From Isoetes taiwanensis (Eukaryota > Streptophyta > Lycopodiopsida > Isoetales > Isoetaceae): a stretch of DNA of 64,000 bases. This document shows, in pieces, positions 20,592 through 31,289 of this stretch. Below the pieces are notes generated by a model. The model made no database searches. It was not told the origin of the DNA and worked only from the letters and a program-made list of their open reading frames with translations. Location of the stretch: assembly GCA_021234155.1 (NCBI GenBank), contig JAJEKV010000096.1:3781678-3845677 (forward strand), written 5' to 3'. The position numbers were made by a program, and so were the translations under genes. Every line of letters starts with the position of its first letter. Positions within the stretch are counted from its first letter, which is position 1.

Positions 20592-21038
20592 GCCGAGCAG
20601 GAGAGAATACCCATCAACTTCGAAAAGGAGACAGAGACCTCAAGGGATCCACAGATTAAGGCAATGGGCAATCACTTGACCCGATCTTTCCTTTCTTTTT
20701 TCCGACAAGGTGAGGTTCTTTTCTTCTCCAAGTATTTGGGGCCTCCATCCGAAGCATCTTGGTGGGCACTCCGTGCATTATCCACCTTGGCGGGCCACAA
20801 GAAGATCGATTATCATGCCACCACTATCACGTTGATTCGATGGGATCTTGCTATAGTGCCATTGGGGGACGTGGCGGGCTGCGGTAATATGCGTCTCCTT
20901 GTCGCGGCACCTCTGGCTACTTGCCTACCACCAGATGCAGCAGCTCGAGCCGCCCTCTTTGCTAGTCCTAGCACCACCTTAATGCGCTACCGGCCGCCTC
21001 CTCAGCCTATGGAGGAAGATGAGGAACCTAGTTCTTAA
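20592..21038 (+). pseudogene. Chromovirus copy A, ORF0a 3' part
   Basis: This is the continuation of the frame interrupted at 1977; no stop occurs from 20592 to 21036. MGNHLTRSFLSFFRQG at 20664 matches copy B near 30225 (GNHLTRFFLSAFRQG). The rest also aligns (LSTLAGHKK, LLVAAPLAT/LLVATPLAT, and a proline-rich C-terminus ending EPSS/GPSS). ORF0a therefore spans about 490 residues when whole. It is an element-specific protein upstream of gag, of unknown function, with a compact conserved C-terminal half. Confidence 0.75.
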
Positions 21039-21212
21039 ATATGTCTTGACAATTATAGATCTTTGTATTGCCTATCGATGTAATTTTTTATTGGCATTTT
21101 CAATGAGCCATCACATGGTAGATAGATGTATTGTTGAATACAATTAAATTGTCTTTTTCTTACAATACTTGTCTCTCTCTTTTAGGGTTGAAGTATAAGG
21201 AATCATTCTGTA

Positions 21213-21700
21213 TTGTACATTCATCCTTGCCGTCATACAGACGATGAAGTGGAAGAGAGCGAAGACGAAATACCTGAAGAACTACGACAAGAGGACGAGC
21301 CTCCACCCGAGCAGGGCTATGAAGAAGAAGATGGAGAGTATGAAGAGGATGATGATGGGTATGAGGAAGAGGAACCAGAGGATGAAGGCGAGCCCTATGA
21401 CCCCATTAAGGATTTGGAAGTTGTTAATATCCTTCGTGAGCACGCCTTCGAGCATCTGCAGCAGGCCCTCCGTAGGACGTGGAACTATTGGGATATGATG
21501 AAACGGGAAGCCTTTAGATGCAAATGATCATCTCTGGCAGATCTTCTATGCACTTCGAGACCTCTTCAACTTGCTGATCATTAGTCCATGAGATCATTCA
21601 GGCGTGGGCTCGGTACAAAGTCGTGAGGGCGGTGCGGGAGAGTATTCGTTACTCCATTCTGTACCCCTTCACGCAGCCCTAGGCCCCGATCTCCACATTT
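21213..21700 (+). pseudogene. Chromovirus copy A, second extra ORF (ORF0b)
   Basis: An acidic N-terminal stretch (Glu/Asp-rich, 21240-21400) leads into a region matching copy B ORF0b at 30804: DPIKDLEVVNILREHAFEHL against DTAKGWAEIVTLLRDKTLQN, then RRTWNYWDMMKREAF against QRGWSYWEYTNKEAF. The frame breaks at 21525, but similarity continues (NDHLWQIFYALRDLFNLLIISP) to about 21690. The poly-T run at 21698 follows. It is a second conserved ORF between ORF0a and gag; function unknown. Confidence 0.65.
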
Positions 21701-21721
21701 TTTTTTTTTTTTTTTTTTTTT
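21698..21721. repeat. Poly(T) run
   Basis: 24 consecutive T residues just after ORF0b. No duplication flanks it that would mark a retroposon. Confidence 0.9.
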
Positions 21722-21974
21722 GTCTACGTGTGCTTTTGCTTAGATTGTTTGTACATAACCCTCAAGTTTTGTGATGTACACCCGCAAGTTGTGTTGTAAC
21801 CATCTTTTACTGTAATACTCCTTTGATGTAACCATGACTTTGTTTTCGTAAAAGTTTGCTTTCTTTAATTCCGCTTGTGTTGCCCCTGTTATTGTTATTG
21901 GCTGCCTACTTCTTGTTATCACAAGTGGGATGAAATTGCTTATCTTTCTCCTCTTCCCCGTTTAGACGCACGCC
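21722..21974. other. Spacer between ORF0b and gag, copy A
   Basis: No recognisable feature; the equivalent stretch in copy B is short and coding-like. Confidence 0.5.
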
Positions 21975-23099
21975 ATGGGCTTACACCCGCTCAACCGGCC
22001 GCCTTACCCCGGAACATGAGCTTATGATTATGAAATGCCACCACCGAAGCTCCAAGCCTATGTGTTGAACACAAACCTCCGCAGTCGCAGACCTGAAAAT
22101 GGACCGAGTTACCGCCATTACCGGCCGAGTCCACCAACCGAAAGCAACCACCCGCGACCGGCAAGACCCCGCGGCACGGATTTAAGAGGCACCATGCTAA
22201 ATAAGAAGCTCTTCTAGCGAGAGTGCCACGTCTTCACAGACCAACACCTCTGAATCTTCGGAGTCATCCGTCTCGTCAGGTCACCATGCCAAGAAGGATA
22301 AGGAATACCGCAAGACCGTGGACACAGCCATTACAAGCATATGGAAGAACAGGAAGTTAGCCCAGTTTGATGGGAAATCCAGGGGAGGTCTTAATGCGGA
22401 ATCTTGGTTAGACGAGATGAAAGAATTTGGAAAATCATATGGTATGACCGAGAAGGATACAGGGAAGGTTGCCACCACCAACCTCACAGGTGCAGCTAGG
22501 ATTTGGTGGAAAGGTTATGCTAGAGCTAAACATCTAGATAGGAGCAGATGCAAGTTTAAGAAGTTTGCAAAGGCTTTTAAGTCGCACTATGTGCCTCGTG
22601 CGCACAAGTGCCAACAGATACAGACTTTCTACAGGTTGGAGCAGAAGGGTATGTCAGTTCAAGCCTATACTGACGAGTTCATGCGCTTGAGGCTATATGT
22701 GCCGGGTATGAATGAAAAGAGAGCAGTGGAAGGATATATTGAAGGGTTGGCACCATCAATTAAAAGAATGGTTAAAGCCATAGACCCGAAATCTGTTGCA
22801 GAGGCCGAGGCTAAGGCATTAAGCCTCGAGGAGGACATACCAAAGAACCAGTATCAGCGTCCCGCCTCCTATTCTCAGCCTCGCCCTTACACACCGTATA
22901 AGCCTCGTTCTCCAAGTCCTGGACCCTCTCAGCAAAATTCAAATGGGCGACAGGATAAGAAAGTCACCTTCAACGTGCCAGATAAGCCCAATAATATGGG
23001 TAGCTCCATTTGGGACCTCTTATGGTCTATTTCCAAAGAGGCTCAAGCACAACTCCGCAAGGATAAGGCATGTTTAGGTGTATGCTATCCGGCCACATG
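21975..23099 (+). pseudogene. gag: Chromovirus copy A gag
   Basis: It starts near the ATG at 21975, matching the copy B gag start at 31290 (both lead to RLTPEHEL). After a frame break near 22215 it is open from 22318 to 23099. The core domain includes SWLDEMKEFGKSYGMTEKD, ARIWWKGYAR, FKSHYVPRAH and MRLRLYVPGM, typical of chromovirus capsids. A Pro/Ser-rich linker (about 22855-22945) precedes a zinc knuckle split between frames near 23065-23115 (AC..C....HMMQNCPY). The product would form the particle. It overlaps the protease frame. Confidence 0.85.
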
Positions 23100-24300
23100 A
23101 TGCAGAACTGCCCTTATGTCACACAAACTGCTCAGCTGGCCATGGCCGACCTCGACTGGGACGATCTCGAGTCTTCACCACCTGTTGACGAGGAGGCTCA
23201 CGAGTACATTGACGGTGCGTCTCATATTTTTGCAGCTATTGAAACCGGCAATGCTGAAAGTCAGCCTGCCGTTATTTCTGCTATAGGCCAGGTAGACAGT
23301 AAACCTTTTGTTATTCTTATGGATACGGGTAGTACCCATAATTTTGCTTCTCCCAGAATGGCGCAAGTATTGAAACTTGAGACCTTGAGATCGAGACCGA
23401 GACCAGTGACTTTCGAGCTAATGGATATCGGCAAGTATGATCTTATTGTTGGCATGGAATTCTTGGCATTTGCTAAAGCCAATATAGAATGCGAGAAACG
23501 GGAAGTGATCCATTAAACCCCATTATGCAGTCCATGTCTATCAGGCAGTTAGATAAAGCTTTACGCAAGGATAAGACACTTTGCGTTATCAGACTTGCCT
23601 CCATTGAGTCGGATGCTAAGCAGAAGCAGGTAGTCGATGCATTGCCAGAGAACATTGCCAATCTTCTCAGGGAATTTAAGGATCTTTTTCCAGATGAGAT
23701 CCAGAAACTTCCTCCTTTCAGAGGGGTGGAATGTGAGATAGCTTTGGAACCAGGTACTAAGCCTACAAGTAAGGCGCCATACCGCATGAGTCCCCCTGAG
23801 TTGGTAGAGCTTAAGAAGCAACTCCAGGAGCTATTGAACCTAGGGTTCATTCGACCTAGTGTTTCACATTTTGGTGCTCCTATTCTCTTTGTTAAGAAGA
23901 AGGATGGCTCCATGAGGATGTGCATTGACTATCGGCAGCTCAACAAGCATACGATAAAAAATCGCTATGCTTTACCTAGAGCAGATGATCTTATGGACCA
24001 ATTGCAAGGGGCCAAATACTTCTCAAAAATTGACTTACGCTCTGGGTATCACCAGATATGAATAAAAGAGGAGAACATCCATAAATCTTCTTTTCGTACT
24101 GGATACGGGCATTATGAATTTACAGTTATGCCTTTTGGTTTAACTAATGCCCCCGCAACTTTTATGCTTGAATGATGTCTTCCGAGAATACTTGGATGAT
24201 TTTGTTGTCATGTTCTTTGACGACATTCTCATCTATAGTAAGACCCTTGAGGAGCATGAGAAGCACCTTCGGATGGCCTTGTAGAAGCTAAGACGTCACC
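23070..24300 (+). pseudogene. pol: Chromovirus copy A protease and reverse transcriptase (5' part)
   Basis: The protease has LMDTGSTHNFAS at about 23319-23354. Reverse transcriptase follows: [74 protein letters not shown], then after a TGA at 24059 (Arg codon to stop) [12 protein letters not shown] and [18 protein letters not shown] (about 24190-24240). The catalytic DD pair is present. Small indels break the frame near 24165 and 23500. At about 24300, within the codons for RRH-ELF, a 4-kb TIR element splits the domain; coding sequence resumes at 28367. Clade assignment to chromoviruses rests on RT motifs and on the chromodomain seen in copies B and C. Confidence 0.88.
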
Positions 24301-24332
24301 CATTAGGGCGGATTTGGGGTCTCAAAATGGCC

Positions 24333-25195
24333 CTTATCTTGGATGCCAGAATTCCACGTCATGTTTCTCGCGACCAATGATGTTTGCGCATTTTTTTCCA
24401 AAGTCAGTATTAGTTGGCAAGTAGAAAGAGGAGCAGGCTTACTTGGCATCCACATGGCGAAATTTCATAGGACATGTTTGTGCATTCATTGCAACCACAT
24501 TAATGGCCCGCATTTTTCGAAAATCGTATCGCGGACCAAAATAATGGCTACTTTTCCCGCCTACTGTGCACATGCCCACATGCACCAACCACTTTTTCAA
24601 ATTTTGGCACCAAGATTTCCATTGTTCACATTAGCGCCGCTACGTGCATCCTCTCCGCCTTCGCTCTTCATTTGGAATCCAAGTCTCCAATAGTGTCTGT
24701 GTTTTTGCGGGGCGAGCATAGAGTTAAGCAACAACGGCGAGACGATGTGCGGACAAGCAAACGTACGTTACATGCCATGTTTTTACTACCCAAATTTTCA
24801 TTCTGAAGTTTTCCTAATTTTCAGCTCTTCCCATTCATCGTATTGCTCCCTGCCATTCATTCTTACAATTCAACGACCGATCTGTATCTCTAATTGCATC
24901 CATCATTGCTCCTAGTACTCCTACATTGCTTCTGCAGTTCATCACTTACAAAACAATAAAGGCATGATGGTGGAAGGATATCTATCCATAGGCTTGTGGG
25001 TGAGAATGCTATCCTTAACGAAGGATGACTATGGAGTTACATCGCCGGAGCGACATTCATACGCAATGAATAGGTAGAACTATAGGGTTCAAAATAAATG
25101 CTATGGATAGTATATTGCAAAAAAAAAAAAGGGAAGGGAGGGGGAAGGGGTTTGAAGAGGAGGATATTTGCAAATTTGCACCCTCAATAATACAT
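24333..25195. other. Left interior of 4.07-kb TIR element, no gene recognised
   Basis: Mixed-composition sequence without a convincing coding frame. An A run followed by a G-rich stretch lies at 25119-25150. Confidence 0.5.
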
Positions 25196-26838
25196 GGATC
25201 ACACCATGCGAAAATGCATATGCACTTTGTAAATGTGTAGTGAGATTTCGCGTCATGTGATCCTTGCTTCTTTTTTCTTCCCTCTTCTTGATTTATATTC
25301 ACTCACTGAATCAAATATTTTTCTTTGGGCTATATTTATCAGATGTCGGGGATTTGAGACTAGGGAAAAGCATTACTAGCATCGTTGTTGTCTAACATAT
25401 GGACATAAGAGACATGCTTTTCCAAGATATACATTCAGGCAATGGGCATCTAGTTTTACGCTGTAAAATTGTGGGAGCCGAGCTTGAAAGTCGTCCCATG
25501 ACCTCGTTTAAGCGAATTGTGCAAGCCTTATGAGAATGGTGTCCTTGCAATGAAGAAATGTTTGATAAGACGTGCATCCAGGGTTGTTGAAAAAATGAGC
25601 TCCAAAGACATATTGTATAAAATGTCGCTTTCATGAGCCTTTGGATCAGTTAACTCAAAGTGTCACATATGGAAACATTGTTAGGTTTGATAAAATAACA
25701 TAAAAATCTTATTTAATCTTATTTAATAAAAATCTTATTTAATAAAGCTTTGGTTGTTGGTAAAGTGTTGGCTTATTGATTAAGTGTTTGTATTTTGCTT
25801 TGGGACCCTCTTTGAAAAAAGTTTAGTTCATAAAACATAATATAACTTGGAATGATACATATTTTATATGCAAATGGGAGACTATTGATGAGGGACTTGG
25901 TGTTATTATCTATTGACAACAAACAAGAAAGTGGATCACACCATGCTTAATTTAGTATATTCCAACCTTTTAGCTTATACAAAAAATCGCTTGGTGTGAT
26001 CTTTTGGAAAAACATGACTTCCTATAGTAAAATTACTTTGATTATCTTTTAATAAAAGAAATATATATGTGTCTTATTTGAAGTTAAGTGTGGATATGTG
26101 ACGTGCTCATTTATTGATAAAGTGTTTGCTTTTTGAAAAGGGCTAATAACTTTATGTACTACTAGAGTTGGTAAAGTATTTTAGATGCAAATAGGATGCT
26201 TGATGTGATCCTTCTTAAAAAAAAGATATGCTCTTTGAAAATGCTCTTTGAAAAGGACTAATAACTTTATGCACTTGGGGTGGTAAAGCATTAAATGAGA
26301 AGGGTACTTGTGTTTAATTTTAATTTGACAACAAATAAGAAAGTGGATCACACGATGCGAATTTAGTGTGTTCCATTTTTGTTGCATATGTACTATTCGC
26401 TTGGTGTGATCCTTCTTGAAAAATATTATGCTCTTTGAAAAGGGATAATGACTTATGTACTTAAGAGTGGTAAAGCATTTTAGATACAAATAGGAATGAG
26501 TACTTGTGTTTAATTTTAATTTGACAACAAATAAGAAAGTGGATCACACCATGCGAATTTAGTGTGTCCCTTTTTTTTTGCATATGTATTATTCGCTTGG
26601 TGTGATCCATTTTGAAAAAAAAAAAATAGCTTTCAAGTAAAAGGAAAGAAAGAAATACCTTATTTAAAGTGTAAAGTGTTAGTATATAAAGTGTTGGTTT
26701 ATTAAAATACTATTTGTTTACGCTAAGTTGTAAGTTGAATATTTGTGTTTCTATTTACTTTATTACGCAAGGATCACACCAAGCGAATTTCTTATATGCA
26801 ATTACTTCTGCGCATGAAGATTTCGCATCATATGATCC
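25196..26838. repeat. Array of five 68-bp foldback units
   Basis: Inverted repeats with arms GGATCACACCATGCGAA and its reverse complement occur at 25196-25263, 25933-26001, 26345-26412, 26541-26608 and 26771-26838. All are 68-69 bp long with 17-18-bp arms and a loop of about 32 bp. A lone right arm lies at 26198-26211. Flanking sequence (GCTCTTTGAAAAGG, GTGGTAAAGCAT, TTGACAACAAATAAGAAAGT) also repeats, with a 196-bp period between the third and fourth units. Confidence 0.85.
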
Positions 26839-27179
26839 TCTTTAAACAAGGATGGCTTTGACCTTCAATGTTCATAAATTTTATGAATGTTTGCATATAA
26901 GAATGTCACATATCATATTTTCTTAAAAAATGGTCATCAAATGGATAACTAGTCAAAGAGTTCTTCTACTACTTAAAGAGTTTCAAGACTCATTTTTGCT
27001 ATAATTTAAATAGCAATAGAGTTTTAAAGGAATCTATTGTTAAAGGTAGTCAAAGCCTTCTTGTATTAGCGGTATCTAAACACAAACACCATAACCTTTG
27101 TACTTCAAGAATGTATAAACCCTTCACATTGCAAAGTATAATGTCATTTATTAGCATCTTCACGGACATTTCCCCTTCC

Positions 27180-27632
27180 TTATCGGAAGCAGCTCATCTC
27201 AAGGAACTGTATTCGATTCCGAATGCCTTCATCCTCTCTCAATCTCTCACAATATCCTAGGAGGCCAGAGTTACCGTCACCACAAAATCGAACTAAACTT
27301 GAAACGTCCCGAAATGACAGTTTCTTGCCACTCAACGGATCCAATGGATATAAACTGCCATCCGCCCAGATGTCAACACTTTTTGAGCCTGCAAGACACA
27401 ATACGTCGAGGTCTAAGTTCTTATTTTTTAGACCTCTTTTTTGCGATTGAAGACTGGAGCATATTCGTGAGTCGGGCTGGATCCTTATCCACATATCATT
27501 TGGAGCTTCCATATCATGTGGATCGCATACGCGCGAAATGAAGGTGTACAATTTGTATGCCCCAAAGACAATTCGGGCTTCAGGTGAGCCGAACGTCCGG
27601 TATAACCTCGTTTTGAAATTTGCAACGTGCAT
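27180..27632 (-). CDS. Hypothetical 150-residue frame inside 4.07-kb TIR element
   Basis: An uninterrupted minus-strand frame with normal amino-acid composition (for example DLDVLCLAGSKSVDIWADGS and SFRDVSSLVRFCGDG). It may be a captured host exon or the remnant of an element protein. No splice sites, domain or homolog is evident to me. The same stretch lacks a comparable frame on the other strand. Being in a transposon without a transposase, it is the best candidate for coding cargo there. Confidence 0.35.
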   Translation of the reverse strand: MHVANFKTRLYRTFGSPEARIVFGAYKLYTFISRVCDPHDMEAPNDMWIRIQPDSRICSSLQSQKRGLKNKNLDLDVLCLAGSKSVDIWADGSLYPLDPLSGKKLSFRDVSSLVRFCGDGNSGLLGYCERLREDEGIRNRIQFLEMSCFR

Positions 27633-28366
27633 ATGGAAATCGAAAAGTCCATTCTCCTACAATCCATGCTTTTATACATTAAGCAAATTCAAATTTTGAA
27701 TTGTAAGGGGCGGAAAGCCCTGTATTGGGATGAAGTAAAGATCCCGGCAATCTTTGGTTCACATGGACGAATCCGCGGTTACCGGGGTTAAAAACCCGCT
27801 GAACTTGGGGCAAAAAAATTCAGCCCCGCTTTGGAAAATCAGCCCTTGCAAGATCCAACTTATGAGGCTGATGCAACAGCTGAATTTTTTAATCGCGCCG
27901 ACTCGCCGTAACTCAAATGGAGGGCCTAAACTTCCATGTGAACCACCCATAAAGCGCATGAGCAATACCGAATGAAAGTTCGATACAAAGCTTCAACCTA
28001 CACATTCAAAGTTTGAAATGTGGAAGGCGGAAGCTTGTATGGCCATGGCCTCTAAATGAAAATAAGCGCAAGAATCTATGGACACGACGCTTGGTATCCG
28101 ACAAACCAAGAGGCACCGCCATGAGTTACTGTGTATGCTATAATGCAAGTGGCTTTTTTTTTAGAAGCGCCACATGTTGCATCACCGTCTGACAACCAAC
28201 AGAATTAAATACATATGGCGCCATGAATGCTAATCCCCTTATTCCGGAGAATATTCCAAGTAAATCAGAATGATGAGATTTTGTATCCTAGGTGGCATGG
28301 GAAAAAGGAGCGGAAATATGACGGAATGGCTGATAGGAGGCCATTTTCAGACCCCAACCGCCTAAT

Positions 28367-29075
28367 GAGCTCTTTGCAAAGTTCTCTAAGTGCAAGTTTG
28401 CCACACCAAAGGTGGATTATCCGGGGCATGTGATTTCAAATGGGGGAATTGCTACAGATCCAAAGAAAGATAGAGGCAAAGGGATTGGACCATCCCGGTA
28501 ATGTTTCGTGAGGTCGAGTTTTTTGGGCTTGGGGGATATTACCGTAAGTTTGTCAAGGATTTTGCCAAAATTGCGCCGCCTCTCACCGACCTTACAAAGC
28601 ATGAGAAAGTCAAGGATTGGGTCGAACACCGAAGGCAAAGGTCCGTAAGTTTTCGTAAACTTAAGGATGCTTTTGACATCAGCACCAGTCCTCACGCTGT
28701 TTTACCCGAGAAGGATAAGCTAGTAGCAACAGATGCCAAAAATTGCTACCGGGAGTCCTAATGCGTGAAGGGAGGGTTATTGCCTATGATTCTAAGAAGA
28801 TGAATGAGACCAACATCGATACCCTACCCATGATCGAATTGTTAGCAAGTTGTCCGCTTTACTTGGATCGAGAGACACTACCTTCTTGGTAGGATATCCT
28901 AGCTAGATATGGATCACCGAGTCTCCGCTATATCTTTCTACCCAAACAAATCTCAATCTCCGTCGAAGATGGATGGAATTTCTTGAGGAGTATGACTTTG
29001 AGATTATGTATAAGCCCGGTAAGCACAATGTGGTGGCGGAACATTAGCAGATAAATCCACTTCTTGAGGCTAGTT
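28367..29075 (+). pseudogene. pol: Chromovirus copy A reverse transcriptase end and RNase H
   Basis: This resumes the frame interrupted at 24300: ELFAKFSKCKFATPKVDY, then [19 protein letters not shown] and DLTKHEKVKDW (about 28525-28620), PEKDKLVATDA (28707-28740) and [12 protein letters not shown] (28764-28800). The RNase H end is [21 protein letters not shown] (about 28973-29035). Several frameshifts and stops make it non-functional. No integrase follows, so copy A is 3' truncated at about 29060, where unrelated sequence begins. Confidence 0.8.
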
Positions 29076-29789
29076 GAGAGAGTTCCCCTTGGAGTATTTA
29101 TAGCCTTGTTGCATTCCTCCTCGGTTTCATCACTGCCTTGAGCCCCCTTTGTGGTCGCTTGCCCCACCACCCCCTCCCCCAAGCCTTTTAGTTTTAGCCC
29201 CCCTCGTTATAACTTTGCGTTATTGAAGTTTTCTTGTAGTCAATGTCTTAGTTTTTCATGTTGATTGACTCATTGTTTGACTTCTTAATCTTGTGATGGT
29301 ATCTTGTACAATGGGCTGGAGGCTCTGATGCCAAGCATTGTTGATGGGGAAACTCTTATGACTTGAATGTTGGATTTAAGTGGGAACGATGTTGAGGGCC
29401 CTTGCGCCATGGTGGTGGGCCCTCGTGTGCCAAAGATATGGCGGCCTTTATGCCAAGATTGGGGTCCTCGTACCAGGGATTTCTTTGTTCCTTTTGCAGA
29501 TTTGCTCAAAGATGGATGTGGAAACATCCTTTGCGAGTTTTGCGAGAATCTTAGCATGTTGGGGTCGTGTTGGACATTAGCAAGGGAGGCCTATAAATCT
29601 TTATGAACTTATTTTGAGTTTTGAATCCTTTGTGGTACTTTGACGCCTTTTATATGCCCAAAAAGGCCGGTGTGCATGAGTGATTATTAGAAGTGAAAAA
29701 TTATTGTACTAATATTTTGGAAATAAAGGGGAGGGCCACATGGCTCATTCATTGCATGTTGTTTCGTTGTATTGGTTGAGTGCAACTAG
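29076..29789 (-). other. Possible LTR-element remnant, minus strand
   Basis: TGGCATCAGAGCC read on the minus strand (29321-29333) resembles an initiator-tRNA primer-binding site. The roughly 440 bp to its right could be an LTR, ending CATCAACA before the site. No second LTR, purine tract or coding domain was found, so the call is weak. No gene is seen in the stretch. Confidence 0.25.
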
Positions 29790-29799
29790 GCTCTAGAAT

Positions 29800-30611
29800 A
29801 TGTGGACGTACCATGTTGTGGCTGGCCTGAAGACCAGAAAGAAAGCGCAAGTGCTTTATGAGTTCGCTAAGTATTGGATGGATGACTTCATCGACTTTAT
29901 GCCGGTTGAGCTCCCTACAGAGTTACATCAGCTGCTCCAATTTCAACAGGAAACCATTGAGCCAGCTAACACACTCCTCCGGCTAAGAGATCTTATGCTC
30001 CAGGATCCTCCACCTCAGCCTCCTCAGGAAGCTTTTACTACCATGGGAACTCATGCCCCGAATATCAATATGATCGATGTTCCTTTGGAGTCAGATGAAG
30101 AAGGGAAGGATCTCTACAACAACCCGAGTCATCTGAGGGAAGAAAAACAGGAGCCTAAGGAGGAAGAGGTCACCATGGACCTCGACAAAGAAGTGGCTAC
30201 CTCTATCAAACTAGAGGTTAAAGCATTGGGAAACCACCTCACACGCTTCTTCCTATCAGCCTTCCGGCAGGGACATGTCCTTTTTGTGGCACGAGGCCTA
30301 GCCCAGAGGCCGAAGCATCGTGGTGGAACCGCCGTGCATTGTCCACCCTGGCAGGCCATAAGAAGCTTCCCTATTGCACTTTCACCTACGTGCTCGTGCG
30401 CCGGGACTTTGCTCTCACTGCCTTGGGACAAGACATAGCACCATGGATGAGCATGAAGCTCCTTGTGGCCACCCCTTTGGCCACTGCTTATCCACCAGAA
30501 ATTGCTTCTCTTGCCGCCACCACAGTCGATCCAAGGGTTACTCTGCTGCGCCATCGGCATCCACCACCGCCTTCTACACCAATGGATCAGGAGGCAGGAC
30601 CTAGTTCCTAG
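29800..30611 (+). pseudogene. Chromovirus copy B, ORF0a
   Basis: This aligns with both halves of copy A ORF0a without the 18.6-kb insertion, so it documents the uninterrupted arrangement. It is open from 29800 to a frameshift near 30300, then open in a second frame to the TAG at 30609-30611. The C-terminus ends EAGPSS, against EEEPSS-like in copy A. Conserved blocks are YEFAKYWMDDFIDF, QQETIEPANTLLRLRDLM, GNHLTRFFLSAFRQG, LSTLAGHKK and MKLLVATPLAT. It is truncated at the N-terminus. No known domain was recognised; conservation suggests it was translated in active ancestors. Confidence 0.75.
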
Positions 30612-30803
30612 ATATAGATGAGAGAAATCATAAAGTATGGACTTTGGCCATTCCGATATATGTACTATTGTATTGGCAATTTTATACCCTTTTAAATACA
30701 AATCCTGTTTTCCTATATTACTTATCTCTCTTCCTGAGGACTTCTAAGTATAAGGAATGACTTATGGATTGTATATCTATTATCGGGTGTTGCAGGGCTG
30801 GAG

Positions 30804-31289
30804 GTGCCATATGACACCGCAAAAGGATGGGCGGAAATTGTCACGCTTCTCCGTGACAAAACTCTCCAAAACATGCAACGCACGATCCAACGAGGTTGGT
30901 CATATTGGGAATACACCAACAAAGAAGCATTCATGGATGCCGATGATCACCTATGGGCGCCATATCATGCAATGCGCAACTTCTTTAATCTCTTGATCAT
31001 AAGCCCGACCCTCGAGTATCAGGATCTTATCATCCAGGCTTGGGCCAAATGTAAACTAGTCCGCGCAGTGAGGGAGAGTATCCGTTATGCGGTCCTCTAT
31101 CCTCGTACGGCACCATATACCAACCTTTTTGTTAAACCCTCTTGTACAAATAAAATTTTCAATTTTGTTGTTTGTTTCGGCATTATGCCACATGTAACCG
31201 TATATCTCAATGTCAAGCAATTTCCTAGTAATGCTCTTGTGATAACCATCTGGCATAATGTGCTTATCTCGATTTCATTTGTATCTTAG
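30804..31289 (+). CDS. Chromovirus copy B, ORF0b
   Basis: An open frame of about 160 residues whose stop TAG (31287-31289) directly abuts the gag ATG at 31290. The conserved part is DTAKGWAEIVTLLRDKTLQN, WSYWEYTNKEAFMDADDHLW and FNLLIISPTLEYQDLIIQAW, shared with copy A. The acidic stretch seen in A is absent. The abutting stop and start would suit reinitiation or stop readthrough if both ORFs are translated from one RNA. Function unknown. Confidence 0.65.
   Translation: MPYDTAKGWAEIVTLLRDKTLQNMQRTIQRGWSYWEYTNKEAFMDADDHLWAPYHAMRNFFNLLIISPTLEYQDLIIQAWAKCKLVRAVRESIRYAVLYPRTAPYTNLFVKPSCTNKIFNFVVCFGIMPHVTVYLNVKQFPSNALVITIWHNVLISISFVS

Larger units (their letters stand above)
24302..28366. mobile_element. 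4.07-kb TIR element interrupting the reverse transcriptase of copy A
   Basis: The left end reads ATTAGGGCGGATTTGGGG then TCTCAAAATGGCC. The right end, reverse-complemented, reads ATTAGGCGGTTGGGG then TCTGAAAATGGCC, giving TIRs of about 28-31 bp with a few differences. The flanks are consecutive RT codons (RRH before, ELFAKFSKCKFA after), confirming an insertion. A target duplication is not clear; two extra C bases sit at 24300-24301. No transposase is recognised. The interior has an array of 68-bp foldbacks and one 150-residue minus-strand frame. Confidence 0.8.

Noticed and set aside
21698-21721. Poly(T) as the tail of a minus-strand retroposon
   Set aside because: No flanking duplication or recognisable retroposed sequence on either side.
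24343-24693. 116-residue plus-strand frame as a gene
   Set aside because: No protein-like pattern, lies just inside the 4.07-kb TIR element, no supporting context.
25196-26838. CRISPR-like array
   Set aside because: Units are inverted repeats with variable linkers in plant DNA with no cas genes; spacing is irregular.
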